Source: Novosphingobium sp.
GTDB lineage: Bacteria; Pseudomonadota; Alphaproteobacteria; Sphingomonadales; Sphingomonadaceae
Direction of reading: 5' to 3'
Assembly (NCBI GenBank): GCA_024236215.1
Contig: JACKKX010000001.1
Coordinates: forward strand, 671,501 to 735,500
Length of the DNA: 64,000 nucleotides
The notes under the pieces were generated by a model, which was not told the DNA's origin, ran no database searches, and worked only from the letters and a program-made list of their open reading frames with translations. Positions 8,759 to 16,878 of the stretch are shown here, piece by piece. Position 1 is the stretch's first letter, and every line of letters begins with the position of its first letter. Position numbers and translations under genes: made by a program.

Positions 8759-9936
8759 TTCTTGCTCCAGCCCTGTGCGGGCGCAAAGGGTTGGCGGGCC
8801 TCGGGGATCAAGGCCCGGATCTTGCGTGAGAAGCTCCTGAGGCAAGTCTCGCTGCTGGCGATCGGGCCGCTGCCGTAGCTCTTGCTGGCCATGCCCTGCT
8901 GCACGCGGGTGATGAGCCAGGTATCCTCGGCATTGACCACCCGGTTGATGCGCCAGTTGGCATAGCGCACCAGCTTCATCTCGCGGCGTGGATCGGGCAA
9001 GGCATAAGCCACTTCGCGCAGGAGGCATTCGGTCGGACTGACCGGGAGCCACTGCATGAAGTCGATCTGGTCGGCATAGATGTCAAAGGCCATGTTGGGC
9101 CAAAGCTTGTAATAGAGCCACAGCTTGTGGGCCTCGTCGCTCAGGTGCTCCACCCTGGGCATATGCCGACGATAGACCTTTTCCCAGAAGTTCTGCCGCT
9201 CGTCCTCAACCACGGTGCCGTGGAGCCGATCGGCCCAGCCGAACGGCTCGATCCGGTAGGTCCGCCCGAACAGCCGGGTAAGCCCATCGTGGCTGACCGG
9301 GATGTGGAGATTGTCCGAATAGTTGTCGCCCACGTTCTTCCAGTTGACGCTGCGCGGGCGGGTGCGGACCGGGGCCATGCGCTGCATGTCCTCGAAGCGA
9401 TATTGCGCAACCTCGTCTTCGAACGGGGCCATCATCTGGGCCACCGAGGGGAATCCAGCCGGGGCAAGATTGACGAAGACGAAGCCGTGCCAAACCTCAT
9501 GCGCCACAGGGACAAGCCCGTTTTCCTCAAGCCTGAGCGCGGGATACTCGCTCTTCATCGGCACGCCCGAAAGCCGCCCGTCGCTCTCGAAAGTCCAGGC
9601 GTGATAGGGGCAGACCAGCTTGCGCGCGCAGCCCGAAGGCCCCTCAACCAGCCGCATCGCGCGGTGGCGGCAGACATTGGTGAAGGCGCGCACCTGGCGG
9701 TCCTCTCCCCGGATCACCACCACGCTCTCGCCCAGATAGTCGATCGTCTGATAGTCACCGGGGTTCGCGATTTCATTCACATGGCAGACGATCTGCCAGC
9801 TGGGGCGGATGATCCGCTCCATCTCCAGATCGAAGAATTCGCGGTCGGTGTAGATCCAGCCCGGCAGACTGAAATCGGCGTCGGGATCGGCCCGATCGCT
9901 GGTGATTTCGGCAAGAGCCTGATCGAGCATGGGCAT
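8755..9936 (-). CDS. Rieske-type aromatic ring-hydroxylating oxygenase, alpha subunit
   Basis: A 393-residue oxygenase component. The Rieske [2Fe-2S] site is seen as CRHRAM...CPYHAW (C-x-H ... C-x2-H, about residues 85-110). The mononuclear iron site is in the typical NYSDNLHIPVSH segment (Asp/His/His). No small beta subunit, ferredoxin or reductase gene is adjacent, as is usual for homotrimeric alpha-only enzymes that borrow electron carriers. The longer open frame upstream runs through the divergent tetR gene, so the ATG at 9936 is taken as the start, with GGGAAG upstream. A TetR regulator is divergent and the flavoprotein gene is coupled downstream. Confidence 0.87.
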   Translation of the reverse strand: MPMLDQALAEITSDRADPDADFSLPGWIYTDREFFDLEMERIIRPSWQIVCHVNEIANPGDYQTIDYLGESVVVIRGEDRQVRAFTNVCRHRAMRLVEGPSGCARKLVCPYHAWTFESDGRLSGVPMKSEYPALRLEENGLVPVAHEVWHGFVFVNLAPAGFPSVAQMMAPFEDEVAQYRFEDMQRMAPVRTRPRSVNWKNVGDNYSDNLHIPVSHDGLTRLFGRTYRIEPFGWADRLHGTVVEDERQNFWEKVYRRHMPRVEHLSDEAHKLWLYYKLWPNMAFDIYADQIDFMQWLPVSPTECLLREVAYALPDPRREMKLVRYANWRINRVVNAEDTWLITRVQQGMASKSYGSGPIASSETCLRSFSRKIRALIPEARQPFAPAQGWSKK

Positions 9937-9960
9937 GGTCTTCCCGAATCTCCACTTCGC

Positions 9961-9982
9961 TTGTTGAACATTCGTATAACAA
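9961..9982. promoter_or_regulatory. Imperfect 22-bp palindrome, candidate TetR operator
   Basis: The sequence TTGTTGAAC-ATTC-GTATAACAA has arms that match at seven of nine positions (TTGTT..AC). It sits in the 54-bp divergent promoter between the Rieske oxygenase (start 9936) and the TetR gene (start 9991). Size and position fit an autoregulatory TetR operator controlling both directions. The assignment rests on symmetry and context only. Confidence 0.6.
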
Positions 9983-9990
9983 GTGGCAGG

Positions 9991-10596
9991 ATGCGGCAAG
10001 TGAAAGCACAACCCGCCTTTCGCCGGGCCGAGCCCGATACCCGCCGCCTCAGCCTGATCGCGGCCTGCGCCCGCGTGCTGGCGCGCGAAGGCGCATCGGG
10101 AGCCAGCGTACGCGCGATCGCGCTCGAAGGCGGGGTCTCGCCAGGCCTGGTCGGGCACTATTTCGGCGGGATCGACGCGCTGGTTTCGGCCACCTATGCC
10201 CATGTCGAGGCCCAGGTCAGCGAAGCTCTGGACGTAGCGGTTGCCGCCGCCGGTGCCGCTCCCCGCGCCCGGCTCGAGGCCTTCGTTACTGCCAGCTTTG
10301 CTCCCCCTGTGGCGAGCGGCGAGCTGCTCGCCACCTGGATTGCGTTCTGGAGCCTGGTGCGCAGCCGAGAAGACATCGCCGCGCAGCACGCCCGCCAATA
10401 TGCCGCCTCGCGCGCGCGGCTCGAAGTCTTGCTTGAACAGTGCGGCCTGCCCGGGCCGCGCCTACGCCGCGCGGCCATCGCGATCACCGCACTGGTCGAC
10501 GGGCTGTGGCTGGAGCTGTGCCTTTCGCCCGAAGCGTTCAGCCCCGCCGAGGCGAGCGCGATGGCCCGCGCCGCGCTCGATGCACTACTTGGCTAG
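9991..10596 (+). CDS. TetR/BetI-like transcriptional regulator
   Basis: A 201-residue protein with an N-terminal TetR helix-turn-helix (about 20-65: ACARVLAREGASGASVRAIA then GGVSPGLVGHYFGGIDALV) and an all-helical ligand-binding domain. The arrangement resembles BetI-type repressors. It is divergent from the Rieske oxygenase gene, so it probably represses that operon and itself through the palindrome at 9961-9982. The start is uncertain: the ATG at 9991 directly abuts the purine-rich GGCAGG, whereas an in-frame GTG at 10000 would have ideal spacing to it. The 3' end overlaps the convergent M20 gene by 12 bp. Confidence 0.85.
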   Translation: MRQVKAQPAFRRAEPDTRRLSLIAACARVLAREGASGASVRAIALEGGVSPGLVGHYFGGIDALVSATYAHVEAQVSEALDVAVAAAGAAPRARLEAFVTASFAPPVASGELLATWIAFWSLVRSREDIAAQHARQYAASRARLEVLLEQCGLPGPRLRRAAIAITALVDGLWLELCLSPEAFSPAEASAMARAALDALLG

Positions 10597-11997
10597 CTCG
10601 CCCAGCAGCACCAGATAATAGTTGACCCCCGGCGCGATGTTGGACAGGCGCACCCGCTCATTGAGACCGTGGCTGAAATCTTCCGAATCCTTGCTGAAGG
10701 TCGGGCTTGCGCCATAGCTGGGCACGCCCACCGCGCGGTACCACATCGAATCCGAAGCGCCCGAGGCCTGCGAGGGGAACACCGGCACTCCTGGATAGGC
10801 AACCCCCATCGCCTTGTTGATCGCCGCCATCAGGTCGGCCCGCATCGGCGAGGCATCGGTCGCGATCGAGCCTTCGGTGACATCGCTGAACCGGGCCTGC
10901 GGCACATTGGCCACCCGCGCCAGCTCGGCCATGATGTCGGCGGGCTTGTGGCCGGGGAAGATCCGGCAATTGATATTGGCGGTGGCGCGCTGGGGCAGCG
11001 CGTTGAGCGCGTGGCCGCCGCTCAGCATGGTCGGAACGCAGGTGGTGCCGATCTTGCCGACATAGGACGGATTGGCCCGCAAGGTGGCAACCGCAGCTTC
11101 ATCCGCCGGATTGGCGGCAAAGGCTCGCATTGCGCCCGCCAGCGCGGAATCGCTTTCAAACCCGGCGGCGGTTTCAAAATAGGCCTTGGTCAGCGGGCTG
11201 AGTTCGGGCTTGAAATGATAGGCGCCGATCCGCTCCAGCGCGGTCGAAAGCTGGACGATGGCGTTCTCGGGACGCGGGGCGGAGCTGTGCCCGCCCGGGT
11301 TAGTGACCTCGATCTGGAAATCGGCATAGGTCTTTTCCGCGCCCTGCCAGGTCCAGTAAAGCGGCTTTCCGCTCGCCTCGTCCAGCGTGCCGCCTCCGCC
11401 GTCGATATTGATCACCAGCTCTGCGCCCTTGAGCCGCTCGGCGATGATCGCCCCGGTCTTCATCGTGGTTTCCTCATCGCCCGAGAACTGGATCACGATG
11501 GTCCGGCGCGGCTTGAAGCCCGAGCGGCGCAGCTCGATCAGCGAAGCGGTGGCGAGCGCGGCATCGAACTTCATGTCGCTGGCCCCGCGGCCATAGAGAA
11601 TCCCGTCCTCAACCACCGGAGTGAAGGGATCGCGGGTCCAGTCCACGGGCTTGGCCTCCACCACGTCCATGTGACCCGAAACCACCAAGGGTTTCAGCGA
11701 AGGATCGTTGCCCTGCCAGGTGGCGATCAAATAGGCGGTATCGTCAACCGGGACGATCTCGATATCGCCGTCGCTCCACCCCCCGGCCTTGAGCGCATCG
11801 CGCGCCACCCCAAGTGCTTCGGCGGTCTTGTTGCCTTCGCCGCTTACCGAGCGGATCGCGATGAAGCGCTTGGCCAGATCGAGCGCCTGCGCCTCGGCCT
11901 CGGGATGCGGTTTGGCCTTGGCGGACTTGGCCGCAGTGGCGGGCTGGGCGAGGCTAGCGGCGAGGATCAGGGCAAGGGTAAGCGAGGTGCGACGCAT
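10585..11997 (-). CDS. M20/M25/M40-family metallohydrolase, exported
   Basis: A 470-residue zinc hydrolase. An N-terminal signal peptide is evident (RRTSLTLALILAASLAQPATA), so it acts in the periplasm or outside the cell. Family motifs are present: the first metal His with HMDVVEA (near residue 100), GRGASDMK with the bridging Asp, the catalytic Glu in FSGDEETTMK, a dimerisation/lid domain in the middle, and the final His in DSEDFSHG. Members cleave dipeptides or N-acyl amino acids; the exact substrate is not readable. The ATG at 11997 has a strong AAAGGAG site about 7 nt upstream. Confidence 0.88.
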   Translation of the reverse strand: MRRTSLTLALILAASLAQPATAAKSAKAKPHPEAEAQALDLAKRFIAIRSVSGEGNKTAEALGVARDALKAGGWSDGDIEIVPVDDTAYLIATWQGNDPSLKPLVVSGHMDVVEAKPVDWTRDPFTPVVEDGILYGRGASDMKFDAALATASLIELRRSGFKPRRTIVIQFSGDEETTMKTGAIIAERLKGAELVINIDGGGGTLDEASGKPLYWTWQGAEKTYADFQIEVTNPGGHSSAPRPENAIVQLSTALERIGAYHFKPELSPLTKAYFETAAGFESDSALAGAMRAFAANPADEAAVATLRANPSYVGKIGTTCVPTMLSGGHALNALPQRATANINCRIFPGHKPADIMAELARVANVPQARFSDVTEGSIATDASPMRADLMAAINKAMGVAYPGVPVFPSQASGASDSMWYRAVGVPSYGASPTFSKDSEDFSHGLNERVRLSNIAPGVNYYLVLLGELAK

Positions 11998-12053
11998 GGA
12001 AATCTCCTTTGCGCCAAACACTAGCCACGGCACCTATCCAAGGTGAAGCGAAA

Positions 12054-13166
12054 TCAGCGCCATTCGGAAATACGCGGCCCGTGATCGAGCCACGAAACCA
12101 CCAGATCGGCCGCGCGCAGACCAGCGCGGGCCTTCCATGCCCGCCAGCGCGAATGGTCCTGCGGTCCCGGCAGGGTCGAGGCGGCGCGCATCGGCACCAG
12201 CAGCCGCGTCGTGAAGTCGGCAATCAGCGCCGGATCGCGGATCGTAGCGACATATTCGGCATTGGCGCGGAAGCTGACAAAATCGAAGTTCGACGATCCC
12301 ACCACCAGCGCCTCGCCGTCGATCAGCGCGGCCTTGATATGGGTCATCTGTTCGACCAGCCGGATCTCAAGCCCCGAACCGGCCGCGATCCCAAGGAGAT
12401 AGTCGCGGATCACCGGCTTGTTGTTGGGACGCGGGGTATAGAGCCGCACCGACACCCCGCGCCGCGCCGCCTGAGCCATCGCATCGACGAAAGGGAAGGT
12501 CGGGTAGGCGCTGAATACCTCGATCGACTGGCGCGCGCTGGCGAACAGGTCGAGCAGCGGAGCGAACTCCGCCTCGTTCGCGCTGCCGTCAAGGCTGAGC
12601 AGTTCCACGCCAGCAATCGTTGCCGCGCTGGATGCGACATTTCCTGTCCAGTCGCGCTCAAATTCGTTCGCAGCCCAATCGGCGAGCCCCGGATGCGCGA
12701 TCCGCACCATCATGTCGTGCCAGGCGAAGTTGTGGTCGGAAAAGTTGATCCCGCCCAGCCACACTGCATCGTCCATCACCAGCAGCTTCTTGTGGTTGCG
12801 CGTCGCATAGCGCAGCGGGTTGCGCCCGACCGGGTTGGTCAACCGTAGACCCGCGCCGCTGGCCGCCAGATCGTCGAACATCCGCCAGGTCGCGCGAGCT
12901 TCATCGTGCAGTGCCGCGTCGCGTGACAGCGCCACGAACGTGTCATTGATGACATGGCGTGTGTAGTCGTCGATCAGCACCCGCCGGTCGGCGGCGCTCG
13001 ATCCGGCGATTGCAGCCGCCACCCGCGATCCCGCCGCATCGCCTTCAAAGGTCATCGCCTGAACCAGAACCCTGCGCCGTGCGGCGGCGATGTCCTGCGC
13101 CGCGCGGCACCAAAAGGCCTCGGCCCCGATCAACAGTTCATATTCAGGCAAGGTATCGGCGGTCAT
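12054..13166 (-). CDS. Phospholipase D-like / cardiolipin synthase-type protein
   Basis: A 370-residue protein with two HxKxxxxD motifs, NHKKLLVMDD near residue 130 and THIKAALIDGE near residue 280, each followed by the usual Gly-Ser/Asn-Phe element (GGINFSDHN, GSSNFDFVS). Two HKD half-sites define the PLD superfamily, which includes bacterial cardiolipin synthases and phosphatidyltransferases. No hydrophobic N-terminus typical of ClsA is present. A cytosolic or membrane-peripheral phospholipid transferase or phosphodiesterase is likely. The ATG at 13166 lacks a clear ribosome-binding site, so the start is tentative. Confidence 0.8.
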   Translation of the reverse strand: MTADTLPEYELLIGAEAFWCRAAQDIAAARRRVLVQAMTFEGDAAGSRVAAAIAGSSAADRRVLIDDYTRHVINDTFVALSRDAALHDEARATWRMFDDLAASGAGLRLTNPVGRNPLRYATRNHKKLLVMDDAVWLGGINFSDHNFAWHDMMVRIAHPGLADWAANEFERDWTGNVASSAATIAGVELLSLDGSANEAEFAPLLDLFASARQSIEVFSAYPTFPFVDAMAQAARRGVSVRLYTPRPNNKPVIRDYLLGIAAGSGLEIRLVEQMTHIKAALIDGEALVVGSSNFDFVSFRANAEYVATIRDPALIADFTTRLLVPMRAASTLPGPQDHSRWRAWKARAGLRAADLVVSWLDHGPRISEWR

Positions 13167-13236
13167 TTGCCGGGGCACTTGCCAGCCCTGATTGGCAATG
13201 GCAAGGCGCTCTCCAGGGCGCAAGGAGGTTTGGTTA

Positions 13237-14451
13237 ATGCACGGAATCACCTCTCCGGCGCGCCCGGTCAAGGTGCTGCTGATGCTCTCGTCGCTTCACG
13301 GCGGCGGGGCGGAGCGTGTGGCCGTGCACCTGCTCAACCAGCTCGATTCCAAGCGTTTCGACGTGCGGATGGGATTGCTGCGCAAGGCGGGACCCTATCT
13401 TGAGCATATCGAGGATCTGGACCGGGTGATGGTCGCGCCAGATGGCGAGGCCCATTTCAACTACGACGGCCCCAACAGCGCGCAATATGCTCCCGGCAAG
13501 CTGATCGGCAGCGCGGCGCGCGCGCCGCTCGCCTTCCGCCGGATGGTGCGCGAAACTCGGCCGGACGTGGCAATGAGCTTTCTCAAGGGCACCAACCTGC
13601 TCGCCTGGTTGGCGCTAATGGGAATGGGCAAAGAGCGCCCGCGCTGGGTCGCGCGCGAGGGCAACAATGTGCTGGCAGTGGTCGAGGAAGAGGCCCCCAA
13701 CCCCTTTATCAAGCGGGTCTCGCTTGGTTTGACCCGCAAGGCCTATGCCCGGGCCGACGCGGTGCTGGCCAATTCGACCGACATGGCGGAAGGATTGGTG
13801 GGCGATCTTGGGCTCGATCCTGCAAAGATGCGGATGATCAACAATCCGATCGATCTTGCTGCCATCGCTGCCGCCAGGGACGAGCCGATCCCCGGCGCCC
13901 CCAACCGGCCCTATGTGCTGTGCGCCGGGCGGCTCGAATACCAGAAGGCCCACGAGGTGCTGATTCGCTCGTTCGCGGCGAGCGGGATCTGGCGCACCCA
14001 TGCACTGGTGATCCTGGGCAAGGGCAGCCGCCTCAACCAGCTGCACCGGCTCGCCGCGCAACTGGGGGTGGGCGAATATGTCCGCTTCATCGGCTTTGTC
14101 GCCAATCCCTATGCCTGGATGGCGCGCGCGGATCTGTTCGTGCTGCCCAGCCGCTGGGAAGGATTCCCGACCGTCGCCGCCGAAGCGCTGGCTTGCGGCG
14201 CGCCGCTGCTGCTGAGCGATTGCAGCTTCGGCCCGCGCGACGTGATCGAACCGGGCGTCAGCGGCGAACTGGTGCCCGTCGACGATGAGATCGCGCTGTC
14301 GGCGGCGATGGCACAGCTGATTGCCGATCCCGAACGCCGCGCGCGGATGCGCACCGCAGGGCTCAAGCGGGTGCGGCGTTTCGCGATCGAAACCATGGTT
14401 AGCCACTACGCCGATCTGTTCGAAGAAATGGCATTGGTTCCCGCACGTTAA
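13237..14451 (+). CDS. Family 4 glycosyltransferase (GT-B)
   Basis: A 404-residue GT-B fold enzyme. The N-terminal domain begins KVLLMLSSLHGGGAERVAVH, with a glycine-rich acceptor loop. The C-terminal domain has the E-x7-E-like nucleotide-sugar motif in PSRWEGFPTVAAEALACG (near residue 310). Such enzymes build capsule, exopolysaccharide or glycolipid chains by transferring sugars from nucleotide donors. The acceptor cannot be inferred because no polysaccharide locus surrounds it. The ATG at 13237 has a near-perfect AAGGAGG site, which makes the start firm. It is divergent from the PLD-like gene. Confidence 0.87.
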   Translation: MHGITSPARPVKVLLMLSSLHGGGAERVAVHLLNQLDSKRFDVRMGLLRKAGPYLEHIEDLDRVMVAPDGEAHFNYDGPNSAQYAPGKLIGSAARAPLAFRRMVRETRPDVAMSFLKGTNLLAWLALMGMGKERPRWVAREGNNVLAVVEEEAPNPFIKRVSLGLTRKAYARADAVLANSTDMAEGLVGDLGLDPAKMRMINNPIDLAAIAAARDEPIPGAPNRPYVLCAGRLEYQKAHEVLIRSFAASGIWRTHALVILGKGSRLNQLHRLAAQLGVGEYVRFIGFVANPYAWMARADLFVLPSRWEGFPTVAAEALACGAPLLLSDCSFGPRDVIEPGVSGELVPVDDEIALSAAMAQLIADPERRARMRTAGLKRVRRFAIETMVSHYADLFEEMALVPAR

Positions 14452-14564
14452 CCTTTGCGCGCTAGCAAGTCCCGCAGCGGAACGGCGGCCACAGCTGGCT
14501 GGATGGGACCGGCGATTTTCGCCAGACCCGCGGCAAAGGCCGTTTTGTGAGGAGCTCGGTCGCG

Positions 14565-15230
14565 ATGAAACCCAATCCACCCGTCCTGTTGCTCGGCACG
14601 TTTCTCGCGCTGGTCGCGGCTGGCGGGGCGCTGCTGCTCTCGAAAGACAAGTCGCCTTCCGCGCTTTCCGCCCCCGCAGCTGCCGCGCCGGTTGCCGACA
14701 AGGATTTCGCCGTTGACGCGAAAACACCGGCCAGCCCGGTGCCCGCCCCCACCCCGCGCGACGAGCGCTTCGTCATCAAGCGGATCCTGCCGATCACCGG
14801 CCCGATCCGCTATGGCGAGTGGCACTGGGACGCGAAGGGTGTGCCCGCCGGTCCGCTGGTCGTAACGGTCGATCTCGATGCCCGGGTGCTATCGGTGTTC
14901 CAGGGCGGCTACGAAATCGGCGCGACGGCGGTCCTGCTGGGAACCAGCGAAAAACCCACACCGCTGGGGGTGTTCCCGGTGAAGTGGAAAGACAAGGACC
15001 ATTATTCGAGCACCTATGATCGCGCACCGATGCCCTTCACCATGAACCTGACCGTCGATGGCGTGGCGATCCACGGGACCAAGGTGGAAAAGGGCTATGC
15101 CAGCCACGGCTGCATCGGTGTGCCCGATCCTTTCGCGGCCAAACTGTTCGCGCTCGCCCCGGTGGGGACCAAGGTCTACATCACCAGGGGCAAGATGGTC
15201 GGCAAGGGCGACTCGCTGGTTGAGGGTTAG
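14565..15230 (+). CDS. L,D-transpeptidase (YkuD domain), membrane-anchored or exported
   Basis: A 221-residue protein with an N-terminal hydrophobic segment (PPVLLLGTFLALVAAGGALLL, an uncleaved anchor or signal peptide) and a Pro/Ala-rich linker. The YkuD catalytic domain follows. The catalytic region reads HGTKVEKGYASHGCIGVP, with nucleophilic Cys near residue 183 and its His partners. The residue after CI is Gly, where many members have Arg. These enzymes make 3-3 peptidoglycan cross-links or attach proteins to the wall. The ATG at 14565 has GAGGAG 10 nt upstream. The stop overlaps the convergent SDR gene by 4 bp. Confidence 0.85.
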   Translation: MKPNPPVLLLGTFLALVAAGGALLLSKDKSPSALSAPAAAAPVADKDFAVDAKTPASPVPAPTPRDERFVIKRILPITGPIRYGEWHWDAKGVPAGPLVVTVDLDARVLSVFQGGYEIGATAVLLGTSEKPTPLGVFPVKWKDKDHYSSTYDRAPMPFTMNLTVDGVAIHGTKVEKGYASHGCIGVPDPFAAKLFALAPVGTKVYITRGKMVGKGDSLVEG

Positions 15231-16021
15231 GACAGGCCCTTTTCAATCGAACGCTGCGTGGCATCGCCTACTTGGCTGCCACCATCGCAATCGATGATCG
15301 TGCCTGTTACGTAGCGCGCCGCGTCCGAGCAGAGGAACACTGCGCACTCGGCCACCTCGCCGATCTCGCCCCAGCGCTTCATCGCGATGCGGTCAAAATG
15401 CTTCTGCCGGGTCTGCGGATCGGGCGCGAGCCGGGCCATGCCCTCGGTCCCCGCGATCGGTCCGGGCGAAATGCCGTTGACCCGCACATCGGGGCCCCAT
15501 TCAAGCGCGAGTACCCGCACCAGCTGGTTGATCCCGGCCTTGGCCGCGCAGGCATGGGCCTGAAGCTGCAGGGCGTTGACCGCCTGCCCGGCAGTGATCG
15601 CGATCAGCGAGGCGCCGGGGAGGTTCAGCAGATCGTGACAGCCCCTGAACACGTTAAAGGTGCCGTTGAGATCGATATCGACCACCGTGCGAAAGGCATT
15701 GGCGCTCATCCCCAAAACCGGGGCAAGGAAATTGCCCGCCGCGCCGGAAACGACGATGTCCATTGGCCCAAGGCGGCTGCGCACCTCTTCCATCGCCGCG
15801 CGGATCGCGCCATAATCGCGCACATCGGCAGTAAGGCCGATCGCGCCCCGCCCGATCCCGGCGGCGGCACTTGCCGCTTTTTCGGGATTGCGCCCCAGCA
15901 CCGCCACCCGAGCGCCGAGCTCTGCAAAACGCGTCGCGATCCCCAGGTTGATCCCGCTGGTACCCCCAGCAACGAAGGCCACCTTGCCTTCGAGAATGCC
16001 ATCACGAAAAGGTGAAGCCAT
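15227..16021 (-). CDS. SDR-family oxidoreductase, 2,4-dienoyl-CoA reductase-like
   Basis: A 264-residue Rossmann-fold short-chain dehydrogenase. The N-terminal cofactor motif is GGTSGINLG. The SGAAGNFLAP segment and the active-site region QAHACAAKAG, where the usual YxxxK tyrosine is replaced by Ala, match the 2,4-dienoyl-CoA reductase (DECR) branch rather than classical FabG-type SDRs. DECRs use NADPH in the beta-oxidation of polyunsaturated acyl-CoAs. The gene starts 11 nt after the stop of a second SDR resembling 17beta-HSD10, which supports a shared role in acyl-CoA or steroid-like degradation. Confidence 0.8.
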   Translation of the reverse strand: MASPFRDGILEGKVAFVAGGTSGINLGIATRFAELGARVAVLGRNPEKAASAAAGIGRGAIGLTADVRDYGAIRAAMEEVRSRLGPMDIVVSGAAGNFLAPVLGMSANAFRTVVDIDLNGTFNVFRGCHDLLNLPGASLIAITAGQAVNALQLQAHACAAKAGINQLVRVLALEWGPDVRVNGISPGPIAGTEGMARLAPDPQTRQKHFDRIAMKRWGEIGEVAECAVFLCSDAARYVTGTIIDCDGGSQVGDATQRSIEKGLS

Positions 16022-16032
16022 GCGCGATCTCC

Positions 16033-16815
16033 CTAGCGCGGGGCCATGCGGATCGCGCCGTCAAGGCGGATGCACTGGCCGTTGAAATAGGAATTGCGCG
16101 CCAGCTCGAGCGCCAGGCTGGCAAACTCCTCTGGCTTGCCCAACCGCTTGGGGAACGGCACCGAGGCGGCGAGGCTTTCGAGCACCTGAGGCCTTGCCCC
16201 CAGCATCAGTGGGGTGGCGAAAATGCCGGGCATGATCGAATTGACCCGGATCCCGACATCGGACAGGTCGCGCGCCATCGGCAGCACCAGCCCGTTGACC
16301 CCGGCCTTGGCCGAACCATAGATCACCTGACCGATCTGCCCGTCCTGCGCCGCGACCGAGGCGGTCAGCGTGATGCAGCCGCGCTCGCCATCCTCCAGCG
16401 GCTCAAGGCTCGCCATACCTTCGGCGGAGAGTGAAGCAATTCGGTAACTCGCGACCAGAATGCCCTGTACGCCGTAGACATAGTCCTCGGTCGAAAGGCG
16501 CCGCAGCTGGCCGGCTTCCTTGTCCCAGGCCAGCGTCTTGCCGCGGCGGCTGGTCATCGCGCAGTGGACGCAGATCCGTTCCTGCCCGTGGGCTGCGCGC
16601 GCCTTGGCAAAGCCTGCCACCACCGATTCCTCGCTGGTGATATCGACCTTGCAGAACAGGCCGCCGATTGCGCTCGCAACCGCCTCGCCCTTGTCCGTGT
16701 TGACGTCGAATATCGCCACCTTGACCCCGGCGGCGGCCAGCGCCTCGGCGGTGGCCTGGCCCAGGCCGGAAGCGCCGCCGGTAACCACGGCGGCAGTGGA
16801 TGAATCGATCCGCAT
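16033..16815 (-). CDS. SDR-family dehydrogenase, 3-hydroxyacyl-CoA/HSD10-like
   Basis: A 260-residue classical SDR. It has the TGGASGLGQATAEAL cofactor motif near residue 11, an Asp (DVN) after beta-2 that suggests NAD(H) preference, and the catalytic Ser/Tyr/Lys in TASVAAQDGQIGQVIYGSAKAG. The overall pattern resembles type II 3-hydroxyacyl-CoA dehydrogenase (17beta-HSD10). It leads a two-gene operon with the DECR-like SDR. The ATG at 16815 is preceded by AGGGAGAG. The promoter, shared with the divergent isomerase gene, carries a 16-bp palindrome. Confidence 0.83.
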   Translation of the reverse strand: MRIDSSTAAVVTGGASGLGQATAEALAAAGVKVAIFDVNTDKGEAVASAIGGLFCKVDITSEESVVAGFAKARAAHGQERICVHCAMTSRRGKTLAWDKEAGQLRRLSTEDYVYGVQGILVASYRIASLSAEGMASLEPLEDGERGCITLTASVAAQDGQIGQVIYGSAKAGVNGLVLPMARDLSDVGIRVNSIMPGIFATPLMLGARPQVLESLAASVPFPKRLGKPEEFASLALELARNSYFNGQCIRLDGAIRMAPR

Positions 16816-16827
16816 TTGACTCTCCCT

Positions 16828-16843
16828 TTAATCGAGCGATTAA
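16828..16843. promoter_or_regulatory. Perfect 16-bp palindrome in divergent promoter
   Basis: TTAATCG-AG-CGATTAA is exactly symmetric and lies between the divergent SDR (start 16815) and isomerase (start 16879) genes, 12 bp from the SDR start codon. The form suits a dimeric repressor such as a TetR or MarR protein. No regulator gene is adjacent, so the cognate protein would be encoded elsewhere. Confidence 0.5.
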
Positions 16844-16878
16844 TGACGCGATGCACAGCCCGTGGCAAGGAGCAAGCC

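Noticed and set aside
7208-8878. 556-codon antisense frame over the desaturase-like flavoprotein
   Set aside because: Explained by the flavoprotein on the other strand, which has FAD motifs at both ends.
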